DNA of 64,000 nucleotides from Fimenecus sp964557975 (GCA_964557975.1 CAZLCG010000005.1:10787-74786), one strand, 5' to 3'. Shown: positions 24,801 to 33,582, counted from the first letter of the stretch. Translations and numbers: made by a program. Notes: a model not told the origin generated them from the letters alone.

Positions 24801-27800
24801 GAATAAAGAGCATAACGCTCAACGATGCGGATATTACGGGAAGCGATGAATTTACCGTAAACGAAAACGGCGTTTACACTGTAGTTATTACTGCAAATAA
24901 CGGGCTTTCACATACGGAAGAAATTACCGTTGAAAATATTGATAAGGACGCGCCGACGGTTAATTCAATTACGCTTGCACATAAAAACGACGGCACTGTA
25001 GCCCGCATCTTAAACGAAATTACATTCGGCAGGTTCTTTAACAGACAGATTGAAATTACAATAGACGCCGTTGATACGGGCGTCGCGGGCATAGATACCG
25101 TTGAATACCGTTATCTTGATGAAAACGGCTTGCCGACAGGTAACGATTGGCAGGTTTACGATGAAAATAACAAGCCTGTTCAGAATCCCGATTTCAAGGG
25201 CTATGTTCAAGCAAGGGCGACCGATAAAGCAGGAAATGCTTCCGAGGTTCTGCGTTCCGACGGCTATGTAATCGACGGCACTCAGCCCACCGAGGTTCAG
25301 ATTGACGCAGTATATAAGGATTCGCAATACACAAGCGGCGAATGGGTTGCGGACAGCGTTAATATCACGGTTTCCTCCGAAGCGTTTTCGGGAATATATG
25401 AATACCGTTACAGAGTTGACGGCGGCGAGTGGCAGAGCATGGCAGGCAATACCCTTACGGCGGATATTGAAGGCGAGCATCTTTACGAGTTCAAGGCGAT
25501 CGGCAATTCCGCCTTGGACAGTGAAATTTCTTCGCTCACGGTTAAAATCGACCGTCAGGTCCCCGTTGTAAGAGTTGACTTTGCGGGCACATTCGGCAAA
25601 TGGACGGGCGAGGAGGTCACGTTCAGCTTATCAACGCTTGAAAGCTCTGCATCAGGTATTACCTATTATTATAACAACGGCGGCGAGTGGGTCGAAATAA
25701 CCTCGGGCAGCAGTCTTTCGCTTGATTATGACACAAACGCCACCTATATATTTAAGGCGGTTAACGGCGCGGGAACCGAGAGCAATCCGTCGGACAGCTA
25801 TGTTGTGATGATTGATACGGAGATCCCGAGCGTTACCCCCGTTCAGACCGTAACGGAAAGCACCTGCGTTCCGTATGATGTTTCAATAGAAACCGCTTCG
25901 GGCGCGGCGGGTATTAAGTCAGTCACGGTGAACGGAGAGGATATAACGGGGCAGGATTCGATAACCGTCAGCGAAAACGGGGTTTATCTGTTCGTAATAA
26001 CGGGCAACAATCAGAAAACCTCAACATATCTTTTGAACATTGAAAACTTTTATAACCCTGTTATCAGCGTCACGGTGGTTGAATTTAATCAGGCTACATC
26101 AGGCTCTTACGCAAGAAAGACCGACGGCGAGTTCGGCGTTTTCTATAAAGAGAATACCGAAGTTACGATTACCGCGCAGAATACGGGCGTAACGGGAATA
26201 GAAAAAATCGAGTACAGGCTTCTTGATGAAAACAAACAGCCCGCGGGCGATTGGACTGTATATAACGAAGAAGCCAAACCGATTATTTCAAATACCTTTA
26301 AGGGCTATGTTGAGGCGATAGCGTACAGCGGCGACGGCAGCCGTTCGGACAGCTTTATTTCGGAAGCGGTTGTTGTTGATACCGTACAGCCCGATACTCC
26401 CGTTATTTCGGCAGTTTCAAACGGTGAGGAATACACGGGCGAATGGACGGGTAATGAAATTACATTTACTCTTTCGTCCTCGGCATTTTCGGGGATTTAC
26501 GAATATAAATACCGCGTTGACGGCGGCGAGTGGCAAAGCGTTTCGGGCGATACTCTGACAGTATCCGAAAACGGCGAGCATACATATGAATTTGTTTCCG
26601 TTTCAAACTCAACCCTTGAAAGTACGGCGGCTTCGTTTGACGCGAAAACCGACAGCACCGTGCCGTCCCTCGCCGTAAGCGTTAACGGGGCTGTCGGCGT
26701 TAAGACGGGCGATAAGGTCGAATTTACGTTTTCCGCTCCAAACTCGGTTTCGGGCGTTACCTATTATTATAATAACGGCAGCGGCTGGATTGCCATGGAG
26801 GGTGATACTCTTACGGTAGATGAAACCGTAACCGCCGACTATACCTTTAAGGCAGTGAACGGCGCGGGTGTTGAAAGCTATGTAAGCCCCGTTTACAGTG
26901 TGATTATAGATAAAGACTACGATGTGGTTGAAAGAATACCGATTCTTTCGGTTTCAATAAACGGCACGGTGGGCGCGTTTACGGCAAACGACGTCACGTT
27001 TACGCTTTCGTCGGAGAATACGAAGGACGGCGTAACCTATTATTACAGCGACGGCGGAGAATTTAAGGCTATGTCGGGCAGCGTGCTTACGCTTAATTCC
27101 AATACCGATAAGGCGTATTCGTTTAAGGCGGTTGACGGTACGGGCAGGGAAAGCGTTGTTTCGGAAAGCTATCAGGTTAAAATTGACAAGACCGTACCGA
27201 CTGTTAAATTGGTCACCTCGGCACAGGCGGAACCCAACGAAACCGTGACCGTAACGGTAAACGCGGCTGCCGGTCTTTCGGGAATTAAGTCGGTAACCGT
27301 GAACGGCAGGGACTTGACGGGCGAAGCCTCGTTTGAGATTACAGATAACGGCACATATACGGTTACCGTAACCGCCAATAACGGGCTTACGGCTTGCGAT
27401 GAAATAACCGTAACGGCATTTGACCGCGAAGCTCCGCAGATTGACGACGTAACACTTAAACAGATCAACACAGGCTCGTTCGCAAGGCTTATTAACGGGA
27501 TTACCTTCGGTCTGTTCTTTAATGAAGAAACACAGTTAAGCGTTCTTGCAAGCGATAAGGGCGTTGCGGGCGTTAAGGCAATAGAATACAGAATCCTTGA
27601 CGAAAACGGCGCGCCGTCATCCGACTGGAAGGTATACGACGAAAACAGCAAGCCGACCGTGGGCTCAGACTTCAAGGGCTATATTGAGGTTAAGGCAACC
27701 GATAACGCGAACAATGCTTCGAGCGTAGTAAGAACCGACGGCTTTGTTGTCGACTGCGAGAATCCGAGCGGAGTTGTTATTACCGCCAAGACCTCGGACG

Positions 27801-29518
27801 GCAAAGAATACGACGGCTCGTTCACGAACAAGGATGTAATTCTTACGGTTTCGTCAACGGCGTTCTCCGATATTTACGCGTATCTTTACAGGGTTGACGA
27901 AGGCGATTGGGCGGCTCTTGAGGGAAATACGCTGACCGCGCTTGACGGCGTCCATAAATACGAGTTCAAGGCTGTTTCGTATTCGGCAAACACAAGCGAG
28001 GTTTCGTCCTTTATAACAAAGATTGACAAGGGCGTTCCTGTCCTGAGCGTTAATGTAAGCGGTACGACGGGAGACTGGACGGCGGAAAACGTCGTATTCT
28101 CGCTCTCGGCTGAGAATGTAAATTCGGGCGTAACCTATTATTACAACGACGGCTCAGGCTTCAAGGAACTGTCGGGCAGCGTGCTTTCACTTGACGCCTC
28201 GGTTAACAAGACCTATACGTTTAAAGCTGTGAACGGCGCGGGCAGTGAAAGTGAGATTTCACAGGAATTTGTCGTAATGATTGACAAAAATGTTCCGTCA
28301 ATTTCAGCGGCTTTAAGCACGGAAGAATATACAAACGGCGATATTTCAATCAGCGTAAGTGTTTCAAATACAGGCGGCGCGGGGCTTAAATCGCTTACCC
28401 TTAACGGCGTTGATATTACGGGCGAAGCAAGCGTTACAATAACCGAAAACGGCGTTTATACCTTTGTTGCAACGGGCAATAACGGACTTTCGGATATTAA
28501 GACGGTTACCGTTAACAATATTGACAGAATTTCACCTGAAATTACCGAGATTTCTCTTACACATTCTGACGGTACGGGCGCGGTCAACGGTAATGTCTAT
28601 AAGGACTCGGCGGTAATCGGTATTTCCGCTGTCGATTTCGGTACATCGGGCGTCAGTGTAATTGAATACAGACTGCTTGACGAAAACGGCAGTCCGTTAA
28701 CCTCATGGAAAAGATACAACGATTCGGATAAGCCCGTAATAGATACAAGCTTTAAGGGCTTTGTTCAGGCAAAGGTAACCGACAACGCAGGCACTCTCTC
28801 GGCAATATACTCGGGCGAAACGGTGATTGTTGATAACAGTGCTCCGTCGGCTGTCCGCGCGTCGGCTTCATATAACGGTAAAGAGGTCCTTTCGGGCGGA
28901 ACAGCGCCGAAAAATGTAACTGTTGAGTTGGCGAGCGAGGCGTTTTCGGGAATTAAAACATATCAGTACAGCCTTAACGGCGCTGATTGGATTGATACGG
29001 ACGGCGTTATAATGACCGCAGGAGCGGGCGAATACAACTATCAGCTCCGCGCGGTAAGCAATTCGGGCGCGGTAAGTGAGATTGCGGAATTTTCGGTTAC
29101 GGTTATTGACACGGTTACAATGTACCGCCTTTACAACCCCAATTCGGGCGAGCATTTCTATACGGCTGATGTAAGTGAGAAAGACAGCCTTACAAATCTC
29201 GGCTGGAATTATGAGGGTATCGGCTGGATTGCTCCCGAGACTTCATCGACGCCCGTTTACAGACTGTATAACCAAAACGGCGGCGAGCATCATTACACAT
29301 CAAGCGCGGCGGAGAGAGACAGGCTTGTCGCCGTCGGCTGGAGCTGTGAGGGTATCGGCTGGTACTCCGACGACGCAGAGAGCGTTCCGATTTACAGGCA
29401 GTATAATCCGAACGCATTTGCCAACAACCACAATTATACAGCCAGCACTACTGAAAACTATTGGCTTGTCTCACTCGGATGGAAATATGAGGGCATCGGC
29501 TGGTACGGAGTAGATTGA
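21803..29518 (+). CDS. Giant secreted surface protein: Big2/Big3-type Ig domains, composite repeats, DUF5648 C-terminus
   Basis: A 2571-residue protein with a signal peptide (residues 1-31, MKTTVKKLSSVFLSVLMIIT, cleavage after VFA). Residues about 140-700 hold several Big2-like domains (VKWSSADSSVASV, VSSDGLVTFTAAG). Residues 700-880 hold two Big3-like domains (DLTGLKVELTYD, DVSGLTVRADYS). Residues 884-2435 are built from composite repeats of about 367 residues. The VTYYYN.G/FKAVNGAG segment starts near 884, 1253, 1620, 1712 and 2078, and the 1620 unit is a short one. Residues 2438-2571 are three tandem DUF5648 units (YRLYNPNSGEHFYT, GW.YEGIGW). There is no LPXTG motif. The start is GTG after GGAGATGA. 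Likely a cell-surface adhesin or matrix protein (inference). Confidence 0.9.
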   Translation: MKTTVKKLSSVFLSVLMIITAVMPAFNVFAANPTITITDENGEEITETVEVQEYRSVQLYYVTSEDMPEGAYVGWESNLPLLADVDDTGKVTGYDYSKAAIIQLWLDEEVRTIPLVGESMAEAIESAIESSGYDLETVNTDVLVALVRGIAGDTIADSLQNYLDNMNVEVTATLYDADGTVLNTDTVDILVTQSLAGSVMPTGVHITNKKSVPTTVAVGTTVQLYGAVTPVRLGQDVKWTMGSSALDTSSSKYASVSSDGLVTFTAAGKATVRVNPESTLYAAFSDTITFTIVEASELPVEDFSIVGTTEVYEGETTQLAIDELNPAGAYTGDLVWSSSDTTVAVVDENGIVTGLDGGSGVLEYSKTVTITATVGSVSRSVEVTVKRPLTSATISGVEINGETAIPNDGSSEYTATVYPARFNTNSSVLREWGLLDTDGTYIWAASDTPAETSLAAITSEGVLTPKSSGVITIAVRATYNGTSVIGTMQITSGTAITDFTISGSSSVTENSTTELSITAITPEDYDEALLSAVKWSSADSSVASVEGNGDKCVVKGLDAGGYGSFNSQATTIYATVGGVTKEFTITVKGAFINYVTSASIEGFDSVIKDFPVQYTAKFTPARLDITATLWGLPADDGTAPWTASNTLSSSNNMQNSIASVDDSGLVTGLSAGTTTLHLFGRRLLTSYSETEKEINVVELEPKSITITSPTKTDYVEGDTELDLTGLKVELTYDRADIEQYYGDTSELYTDDQLKVEIDDYTVSEINQAVLDSEQYIIVSVTRAGKVYRGVFSITLASKELTGIEIISTPQYKYIEGVEAIDVSGLTVRADYSNAESEIITDYTVDVSAFDPQLFNVEQTVTVTYTHAGRSAEAVFPVIVYGIPVVSVDAGEYTGGWSSGDVTLTLSSTNELDGVIYYYRTDTDTEWQALSGNTYTVSQNSDETYYFKAINSEDIESAETDGFNVKRDDVIPSFTLVAENSELTNQSYNIKIDGVAAGGSGIKSITLNDADITGSDEFTVNENGVYTVVITANNGLSHTEEITVENIDKDAPTVNSITLAHKNDGTVARILNEITFGRFFNRQIEITIDAVDTGVAGIDTVEYRYLDENGLPTGNDWQVYDENNKPVQNPDFKGYVQARATDKAGNASEVLRSDGYVIDGTQPTEVQIDAVYKDSQYTSGEWVADSVNITVSSEAFSGIYEYRYRVDGGEWQSMAGNTLTADIEGEHLYEFKAIGNSALDSEISSLTVKIDRQVPVVRVDFAGTFGKWTGEEVTFSLSTLESSASGITYYYNNGGEWVEITSGSSLSLDYDTNATYIFKAVNGAGTESNPSDSYVVMIDTEIPSVTPVQTVTESTCVPYDVSIETASGAAGIKSVTVNGEDITGQDSITVSENGVYLFVITGNNQKTSTYLLNIENFYNPVISVTVVEFNQATSGSYARKTDGEFGVFYKENTEVTITAQNTGVTGIEKIEYRLLDENKQPAGDWTVYNEEAKPIISNTFKGYVEAIAYSGDGSRSDSFISEAVVVDTVQPDTPVISAVSNGEEYTGEWTGNEITFTLSSSAFSGIYEYKYRVDGGEWQSVSGDTLTVSENGEHTYEFVSVSNSTLESTAASFDAKTDSTVPSLAVSVNGAVGVKTGDKVEFTFSAPNSVSGVTYYYNNGSGWIAMEGDTLTVDETVTADYTFKAVNGAGVESYVSPVYSVIIDKDYDVVERIPILSVSINGTVGAFTANDVTFTLSSENTKDGVTYYYSDGGEFKAMSGSVLTLNSNTDKAYSFKAVDGTGRESVVSESYQVKIDKTVPTVKLVTSAQAEPNETVTVTVNAAAGLSGIKSVTVNGRDLTGEASFEITDNGTYTVTVTANNGLTACDEITVTAFDREAPQIDDVTLKQINTGSFARLINGITFGLFFNEETQLSVLASDKGVAGVKAIEYRILDENGAPSSDWKVYDENSKPTVGSDFKGYIEVKATDNANNASSVVRTDGFVVDCENPSGVVITAKTSDGKEYDGSFTNKDVILTVSSTAFSDIYAYLYRVDEGDWAALEGNTLTALDGVHKYEFKAVSYSANTSEVSSFITKIDKGVPVLSVNVSGTTGDWTAENVVFSLSAENVNSGVTYYYNDGSGFKELSGSVLSLDASVNKTYTFKAVNGAGSESEISQEFVVMIDKNVPSISAALSTEEYTNGDISISVSVSNTGGAGLKSLTLNGVDITGEASVTITENGVYTFVATGNNGLSDIKTVTVNNIDRISPEITEISLTHSDGTGAVNGNVYKDSAVIGISAVDFGTSGVSVIEYRLLDENGSPLTSWKRYNDSDKPVIDTSFKGFVQAKVTDNAGTLSAIYSGETVIVDNSAPSAVRASASYNGKEVLSGGTAPKNVTVELASEAFSGIKTYQYSLNGADWIDTDGVIMTAGAGEYNYQLRAVSNSGAVSEIAEFSVTVIDTVTMYRLYNPNSGEHFYTADVSEKDSLTNLGWNYEGIGWIAPETSSTPVYRLYNQNGGEHHYTSSAAERDRLVAVGWSCEGIGWYSDDAESVPIYRQYNPNAFANNHNYTASTTENYWLVSLGWKYEGIGWYGVD

Positions 29519-29562
29519 TTAGACATTGGATTTTAGATGTTAGACATCGGACATTAGTCGCA

Positions 29563-29613
29563 ATCCCTCCGTCAAACGCAAGGCGTTTGCCGCCTCCCGC
29601 TTACAAGGGAGGC
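29563..29613. repeat. REP-like bipartite palindrome
   Basis: CCCTCC, hairpin CAAACGC-aag-GCGTTTG (29573-29589), then GCCTCCC (29592-29598) pairing with GGGAGGC (29607-29613). Same layout as the repeat at 6358-6400, with a different first stem. Confidence 0.6.
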
Positions 29614-29619
29614 TCAAGC

Positions 29620-29652
29620 AACGGGACAGACGAATTTTTCGCCTGTCCCGTT
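29620..29652 (+). terminator. Probable terminator of the giant protein gene
   Basis: AACGGGACAG (29620-29629) pairs perfectly with CTGTCCCGTT (29643-29652). The downstream T run is poor (GGTGTTT), so termination strength is uncertain. Confidence 0.5.
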
Positions 29653-29722
29653 GGTGTTTAAATAAAATAAATTATTTAATCAAATTAAATTTTTAATCGC
29701 GTAGGCGAGGATATTATCCGCC

Positions 29723-29743
29723 CGCTCCCTCGGAGGGGGAGCG
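29723..29743. repeat. Short REP-like palindrome
   Basis: CGCTCCC (29723-29729) pairs with GGGAGCG (29737-29743) around TCGGAGG. It shares the GCTCCCTC core with the repeat at 6358-6400. It lies just after the stop of the minus-strand kinase gene and could act as its terminator region. Confidence 0.5.
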
Positions 29744-29765
29744 AACTTTCCGCATACATTTTTAT

Positions 29766-30647
29766 TCATTTTGAAATTGCCTTTAGAAGCCTTTTGCTTC
29801 TGTATTCCAAATAATTAAATCCAACCTTGCCGAGAGTTTTGTACCATAAAATCTCATTGAACAATGCGTACAGTTCAACTTTAGTGTCGCAATTTTTTGA
29901 CACCTGCACCTTGCTCTTGTAAATCTCATAAAGGTGCAGATTTTTTCCGTACCCGACTGTGAGCGTGAACAGCTCATATTCAGGTTCTGTCCACATAACA
30001 TTAAACGGGTCAACAACGCCTTTTAAAGACATCGTCTTTGTATCCACAATGAAATTCGGCAGCCAATAATCCCCGTGGGTAAGCGAAGCGTAATCTGCTT
30101 CATTTCCGATAATTTCATAAAGCCTTTCATAAGCTAAATTAACCGCCTTTTTAACCGTATTCGACACGTCCGACTTATTTGTAAAATCAACTATATCCTT
30201 TGCGAATTTGCTGTAATATTCATACCACGAATTATACACGGCATTATCAACAGGACCGTATTTGTCATTATGAACAGAATGTATCTTAATTAAGTTATCA
30301 ACAATTTCATTTGCAAGTTTTCTCTTATTCCTCTTAAAAATCAATGCCTTTGCGCTTGCCTCAACGCCTTCAATCAGTTCCATTCCGAGAAAGCCCTTGC
30401 CGTTTAACTCCTCAGCAAAATAAAGTTTCGGCAGTTTACACTCCACCCTGCTTGAAATAAACCGAATTCTGTTATATTCATCAATAATCAGCTTTGGATA
30501 ATCACTTGTCTTAACCGCAATACAATATGGCTCTGCATCAAGCTTAACTTTGTAAACACTGCCGCTTGCGCCCCTGCCGATTGCAGACATATCTAACACC
30601 TTACAGTTAAGTTTTTCTTCGGCAACCGCTTTGATCTGCTTTTCCAT
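29766..30647 (-). CDS. APH-like (protein-kinase-fold) phosphotransferase 2
   Basis: A 293-residue cytoplasmic kinase-fold protein. N-lobe: GRGASGSVYKVKL, a P-loop-like glycine strand, and YCIAVKTS with the ATP-binding Lys. C-lobe: LTHGDYWLPNFIVD (catalytic loop Asp, Asn) and GVVDPFNVMWTEPEYELF (DFG-equivalent Asp). This fits the fructosamine kinase/aminoglycoside phosphotransferase group. The ATG directly abuts the TAA of the upstream paralogue, so they form a two-gene operon. The substrate is unknown: an amino sugar, an antibiotic or a metabolite. Confidence 0.85.
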   Translation of the reverse strand: MEKQIKAVAEEKLNCKVLDMSAIGRGASGSVYKVKLDAEPYCIAVKTSDYPKLIIDEYNRIRFISSRVECKLPKLYFAEELNGKGFLGMELIEGVEASAKALIFKRNKRKLANEIVDNLIKIHSVHNDKYGPVDNAVYNSWYEYYSKFAKDIVDFTNKSDVSNTVKKAVNLAYERLYEIIGNEADYASLTHGDYWLPNFIVDTKTMSLKGVVDPFNVMWTEPEYELFTLTVGYGKNLHLYEIYKSKVQVSKNCDTKVELYALFNEILWYKTLGKVGFNYLEYRSKRLLKAISK

Positions 30648-31604
30648 TTATAATCCTGCCTTTTCCAATTCTTTTCTCATTCTTTTTACAACAGGATAAA
30701 GTAAAATTTTATTAAATCCGCCGGCCATAATACCACAATAAATTTCATTATATAACCCATAAAATGCACACTTAATATCGCATTTTTCAGATACGGAAAA
30801 TTTGCTTTTATATGTATCATACAAGCGAAACCTTTCGCCGTTAAGATTACGCAGCTGAAATAAATCATACTCCTTGTCTGCCCATTTGCTTTCAAGAGGA
30901 TCAATAATACCTGTTGGATTCAAATGTTCATCAGCCATAACATTCATGGTATTCAAATCGCCGTGGATCAATACGGCATTTTCAACCGTTTCCGAAAAAA
31001 TAAAATCAAAGCTCTTCCACGCCCTCTCCATTATGAGCAGCACATTCCTATCAAGTTCGTTTCTGCCGCAACAATCTCTTGCGGATTCTAATATCCCTAA
31101 TGCAAACGGTCTGTAATAATCAAGCCAAGTATCAAATACAGCATTATCAATTAAGCCAAATTTATCATTGGTTTTACTGTGCCAATATCCCATAGCATCA
31201 GTAACCTTATCGGCAAATTCTATTCTTGATTTTTTAGAACTGAATACTGATAGGAGCGGTGATGTGCAATTACTGCCGTCAACAAATTCCTCACAAATAA
31301 AATCAAGAGGAATATTTTCGTTTGATAAGCAGGTAAATAAAATCTTTGGCATAGGAATTAACGAATCTTCGCCAAGAAGTTTAATTGCGTTTGCTTCCTG
31401 TTCGCACATTCCGTCAACCCTGCAAGCCTTCATAATTAACTTATACGGCGCTTTATCTGTTTCACAGGCGTATACATATCCATAAGAACCGCCGCCAATA
31501 TATAAAACGCTCTTTACGTTACAATCCATCTCTTCCTGTAAGACAGATTTTGCATATTTCTCTGCCTCATCTTTTGAATATGGTTTTACTTTTCTTTTTT
31601 CCAT
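30648..31604 (-). CDS. APH-like (protein-kinase-fold) phosphotransferase 1
   Basis: A 318-residue paralogue of the next gene. Motifs: YIGGGSYGYVYAC, KLIMKACRV, LIHGDLNTMNVMADE (catalytic loop) and GIIDPLESKWADKEYDLFQL. The ATG at 31604 has GGGGA six bases upstream. A longer frame to 31712 has no ribosome site and is rejected. Both kinases share endings such as YKSKF/YKSKV, supporting tandem duplication and divergence. The gene is divergent from the leader/methyltransferase unit. Low-GC relative to the metabolic genes around it. Confidence 0.83.
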   Translation of the reverse strand: MEKRKVKPYSKDEAEKYAKSVLQEEMDCNVKSVLYIGGGSYGYVYACETDKAPYKLIMKACRVDGMCEQEANAIKLLGEDSLIPMPKILFTCLSNENIPLDFICEEFVDGSNCTSPLLSVFSSKKSRIEFADKVTDAMGYWHSKTNDKFGLIDNAVFDTWLDYYRPFALGILESARDCCGRNELDRNVLLIMERAWKSFDFIFSETVENAVLIHGDLNTMNVMADEHLNPTGIIDPLESKWADKEYDLFQLRNLNGERFRLYDTYKSKFSVSEKCDIKCAFYGLYNEIYCGIMAGGFNKILLYPVVKRMRKELEKAGL

Positions 31605-31737
31605 AAAAAATCCCCGCTTATTAAATAATCGTTTAAACGTAAGACGCCTAAAAACTGCTTTTGTCCGAAACAAAATTAAAATTATAATATCATGGATAAT
31701 AATTCTTTTCAATATTCATATAATAAAATAATTTTCA

Positions 31738-31775
31738 TTTGACAAAACATACAAACGATGTTATTATTGTCAAAA
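31738..31775 (+). promoter_or_regulatory. Promoter with flanking operator upstream of leader ORF and methyltransferases
   Basis: TTGACA (31739-31744), 17-base spacer, TATTAT (31762-31767). The -35 lies in TTTGACAA (31738-31745), which is inverted as TTGTCAAA (31768-31775) directly after the -10. Repeats bracketing the promoter like this suggest a repressor or activator that contacts both sides. No regulator gene is adjacent. Confidence 0.6.
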
Positions 31776-31788
31776 CGAGGTAGTAACT

Positions 31789-31881
31789 ATGAATAATCTA
31801 ACCGCAAAATTAAACAGCTTTGCACAGCCGCAGCAGCCTAAGTATTATGCTTGGGTTTATTCGCGCTGTGTTCAAAGGTAG
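31789..31881 (+). CDS. Short leader ORF (30 residues), possible attenuation peptide
   Basis: ATG at 31789 preceded by GAGG at good spacing. It encodes 30 residues beginning MNNLTAKLNSFAQPQQP, with KYYAWVYSRCVQR at the end, stopping at TAG 31879-31881. A strong terminator starts 28 bases later and the methyltransferase gene follows. This layout resembles leader peptides that govern antibiotic-resistance methyltransferases and ABC-F genes. Alternatively it is the stub of a truncated gene. I do not recognise the peptide. CAGCAG in its codons (31831-31836) could pair with the CTGCTG of the terminator stem. Confidence 0.55.
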   Translation: MNNLTAKLNSFAQPQQPKYYAWVYSRCVQR

Positions 31882-31908
31882 TTAGATTAGATTTTTATAC
31901 TGTAACAA

Positions 31909-31951
31909 AACTGCTGATGAACATTAAAGTTTGTCAGCAGTTATTTTTTTT
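31909..31951 (+). terminator. Terminator/attenuator between leader ORF and methyltransferase gene
   Basis: AACTGCTGA (31909-31917) pairs perfectly with TCAGCAGTT (31934-31942), followed by ATTTTTTTT. The next gene has no separate clear promoter before its start at 32025, so this is likely a conditional terminator. Confidence 0.8.
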
Positions 31952-32024
31952 ACTGAGATTTCGGCAGCTCGGTAAAAATTATATGAGAAATTACAAATCA
32001 AATTTCAGAAAAGAGGTTCTAACA

Positions 32025-32798
32025 ATGTTAACAAACAAAAATATAGATAACGGAAAAGAATACGATTGGGGGCTTACGAGCGAAGGCTATGCAAAATACA
32101 GAGACATCTACCCCGAGGAGCTTTACGGCAGACTGCGGAATTTAGGCGTTGCCGCAGACGGAACGGCTTGGCTCGATTTAGGAACGGGCACAGGCATACT
32201 GCCGCAAAATCTGTATAACAAAAACGCCGAAATCACGGCAGTGGATATTACCGAGGAGCAAATACATTACGCGCGACTGAAAGCAAAAGAAAACGGCTGG
32301 AACATAAACTATATGGTGTCCCCTGCCGAAAGCACCGCTTTACCCGACAACAGCTTTGACTGCATTACCGCCGCGCAATGCTTTTGGTATTTTGACCGAG
32401 AGATAATAAAATCCGAAATAAAAAGAATGTTAAAGCCCGACGGTAAATTCATAAAGGTGTATATGGCATATACGCTTGATGACGATATAGCGCTCAAAAG
32501 CCATTCGCTTGTAAAGGAATTGAATAAGAACTGGACGCCCGGCGCAAGCGGTGCAAAGGATATGTTCGACGATTTATTTGACGGCAGAACAACAGAAATC
32601 TTTTATTGCGATATTCCCTTTACAAGGGAGAGCTGGCACGGCAGAATGTGCGCGTGCAGAGGCTCGCTCGCTTCAATGGATAAAAAGACCTTTGCGAAAT
32701 GGGATAAATTACACCGCGGCTTTTTATCCGAATGCCCTGAAGAATTTACAATAAGACATAAGGTATATATAAGCTATTTTACCGTAAAGAAAGAATGA
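32025..32798 (+). CDS. Class I SAM-dependent methyltransferase (UbiE/COQ5-like)
   Basis: A 257-residue methyltransferase. Motif I is WLDLGTGTGILPQNL (SAM-binding), motif II is ITAVDITEEQI, and NSFDCITAAQCFWYFD is the post-I/II region. The ATG at 32025 has AGAGG upstream. The longer open frame to 31851 runs through the terminator and is rejected. It is followed 10 bases later by a second methyltransferase. The substrate is unknown. Placement behind a leader peptide and terminator allows an inducible role, for example in response to a drug (inference). Confidence 0.82.
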   Translation: MLTNKNIDNGKEYDWGLTSEGYAKYRDIYPEELYGRLRNLGVAADGTAWLDLGTGTGILPQNLYNKNAEITAVDITEEQIHYARLKAKENGWNINYMVSPAESTALPDNSFDCITAAQCFWYFDREIIKSEIKRMLKPDGKFIKVYMAYTLDDDIALKSHSLVKELNKNWTPGASGAKDMFDDLFDGRTTEIFYCDIPFTRESWHGRMCACRGSLASMDKKTFAKWDKLHRGFLSECPEEFTIRHKVYISYFTVKKE

Positions 32799-32808
32799 GG
32801 TTATTATA

Positions 32809-33582
32809 ATGAACGATGTTATTGAATATTATAACAATTACAATGAAGACGGCAGACTTAAAAGAAAAAACAGAATGCCCGAATATTTAACTACGATGAG
32901 ATATATTGAAAAATATCTCACGCCCAATGCAAAGATACTTGAAATAGGGGCAGGCACAGGCAGATACTCCGTTACGCTTGCGGATATGGGTTATTCCGTT
33001 ACAGCGGTTGAACTCGTCCGGCACAACATAGAGATAATGAAGAAAAAGGTCAAGCCCGAGCATAACATTAAAATCTGCGAGGGTAACGCGTGCGATTTAT
33101 CCTTTATTGACAGCGGTACATACGACATAGTTTTATTGCTCGGTCCTATGTATCATTTGTTTACCGATGAGGATAAACACAAGGCTATAAGCGAGACAAT
33201 CCGCGTTGCAAAAAAAGGCGGTATTATTTATGCCGCTTATTGCAACAACGACACTTGTATGTATAAGATGTTCTATAAAAAGAGAATCCTTCCTCTTTTA
33301 GATAAAGGATTGATAAAAGAGGATTATCACGCAAGGTCTGTTCCCGATATGATTTTTGAGTTATACAGAAAACCCGATATAGATGAGCTTATGAAAGGCT
33401 ACAATGTTACAAGGCTTCATTTTGTCGGTGTGGATATGCTCTCGTACCTTTACAGCAATAAATTGGACAGGCTCAACAAAAGGGAGTTTGAGGAATATAT
33501 GAAATTTCTGTCAGTTATCTGTGAGCGTGGGGATTTGGTCGGCTTTTCAATTCATATGCTCGATATTTTCAGAAAGGATTGA
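32809..33582 (+). CDS. Class I SAM-dependent methyltransferase
   Basis: A 257-residue methyltransferase not obviously a copy of the preceding one. ILEIGAGTGRYSVTLADMGY is motif I, VTAVELVRHNIEIM motif II, and YDIVLLLGPMYHLFTDEDK the acidic loop plus substrate region. The LLLGPMYHL signature is common in small-molecule methyltransferases of Clostridia. GAGG precedes the ATG. It sits in an operon with the previous gene and probably the Nudix gene 49 bases downstream. Confidence 0.85.
   Translation: MNDVIEYYNNYNEDGRLKRKNRMPEYLTTMRYIEKYLTPNAKILEIGAGTGRYSVTLADMGYSVTAVELVRHNIEIMKKKVKPEHNIKICEGNACDLSFIDSGTYDIVLLLGPMYHLFTDEDKHKAISETIRVAKKGGIIYAAYCNNDTCMYKMFYKKRILPLLDKGLIKEDYHARSVPDMIFELYRKPDIDELMKGYNVTRLHFVGVDMLSYLYSNKLDRLNKREFEEYMKFLSVICERGDLVGFSIHMLDIFRKD

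Noticed and set aside
21803..29518. Sortase-anchored or S-layer-anchored protein
   Set aside because: No LPXTG-like motif, terminal hydrophobic helix or SLH domain. The C-terminus is three DUF5648 units.
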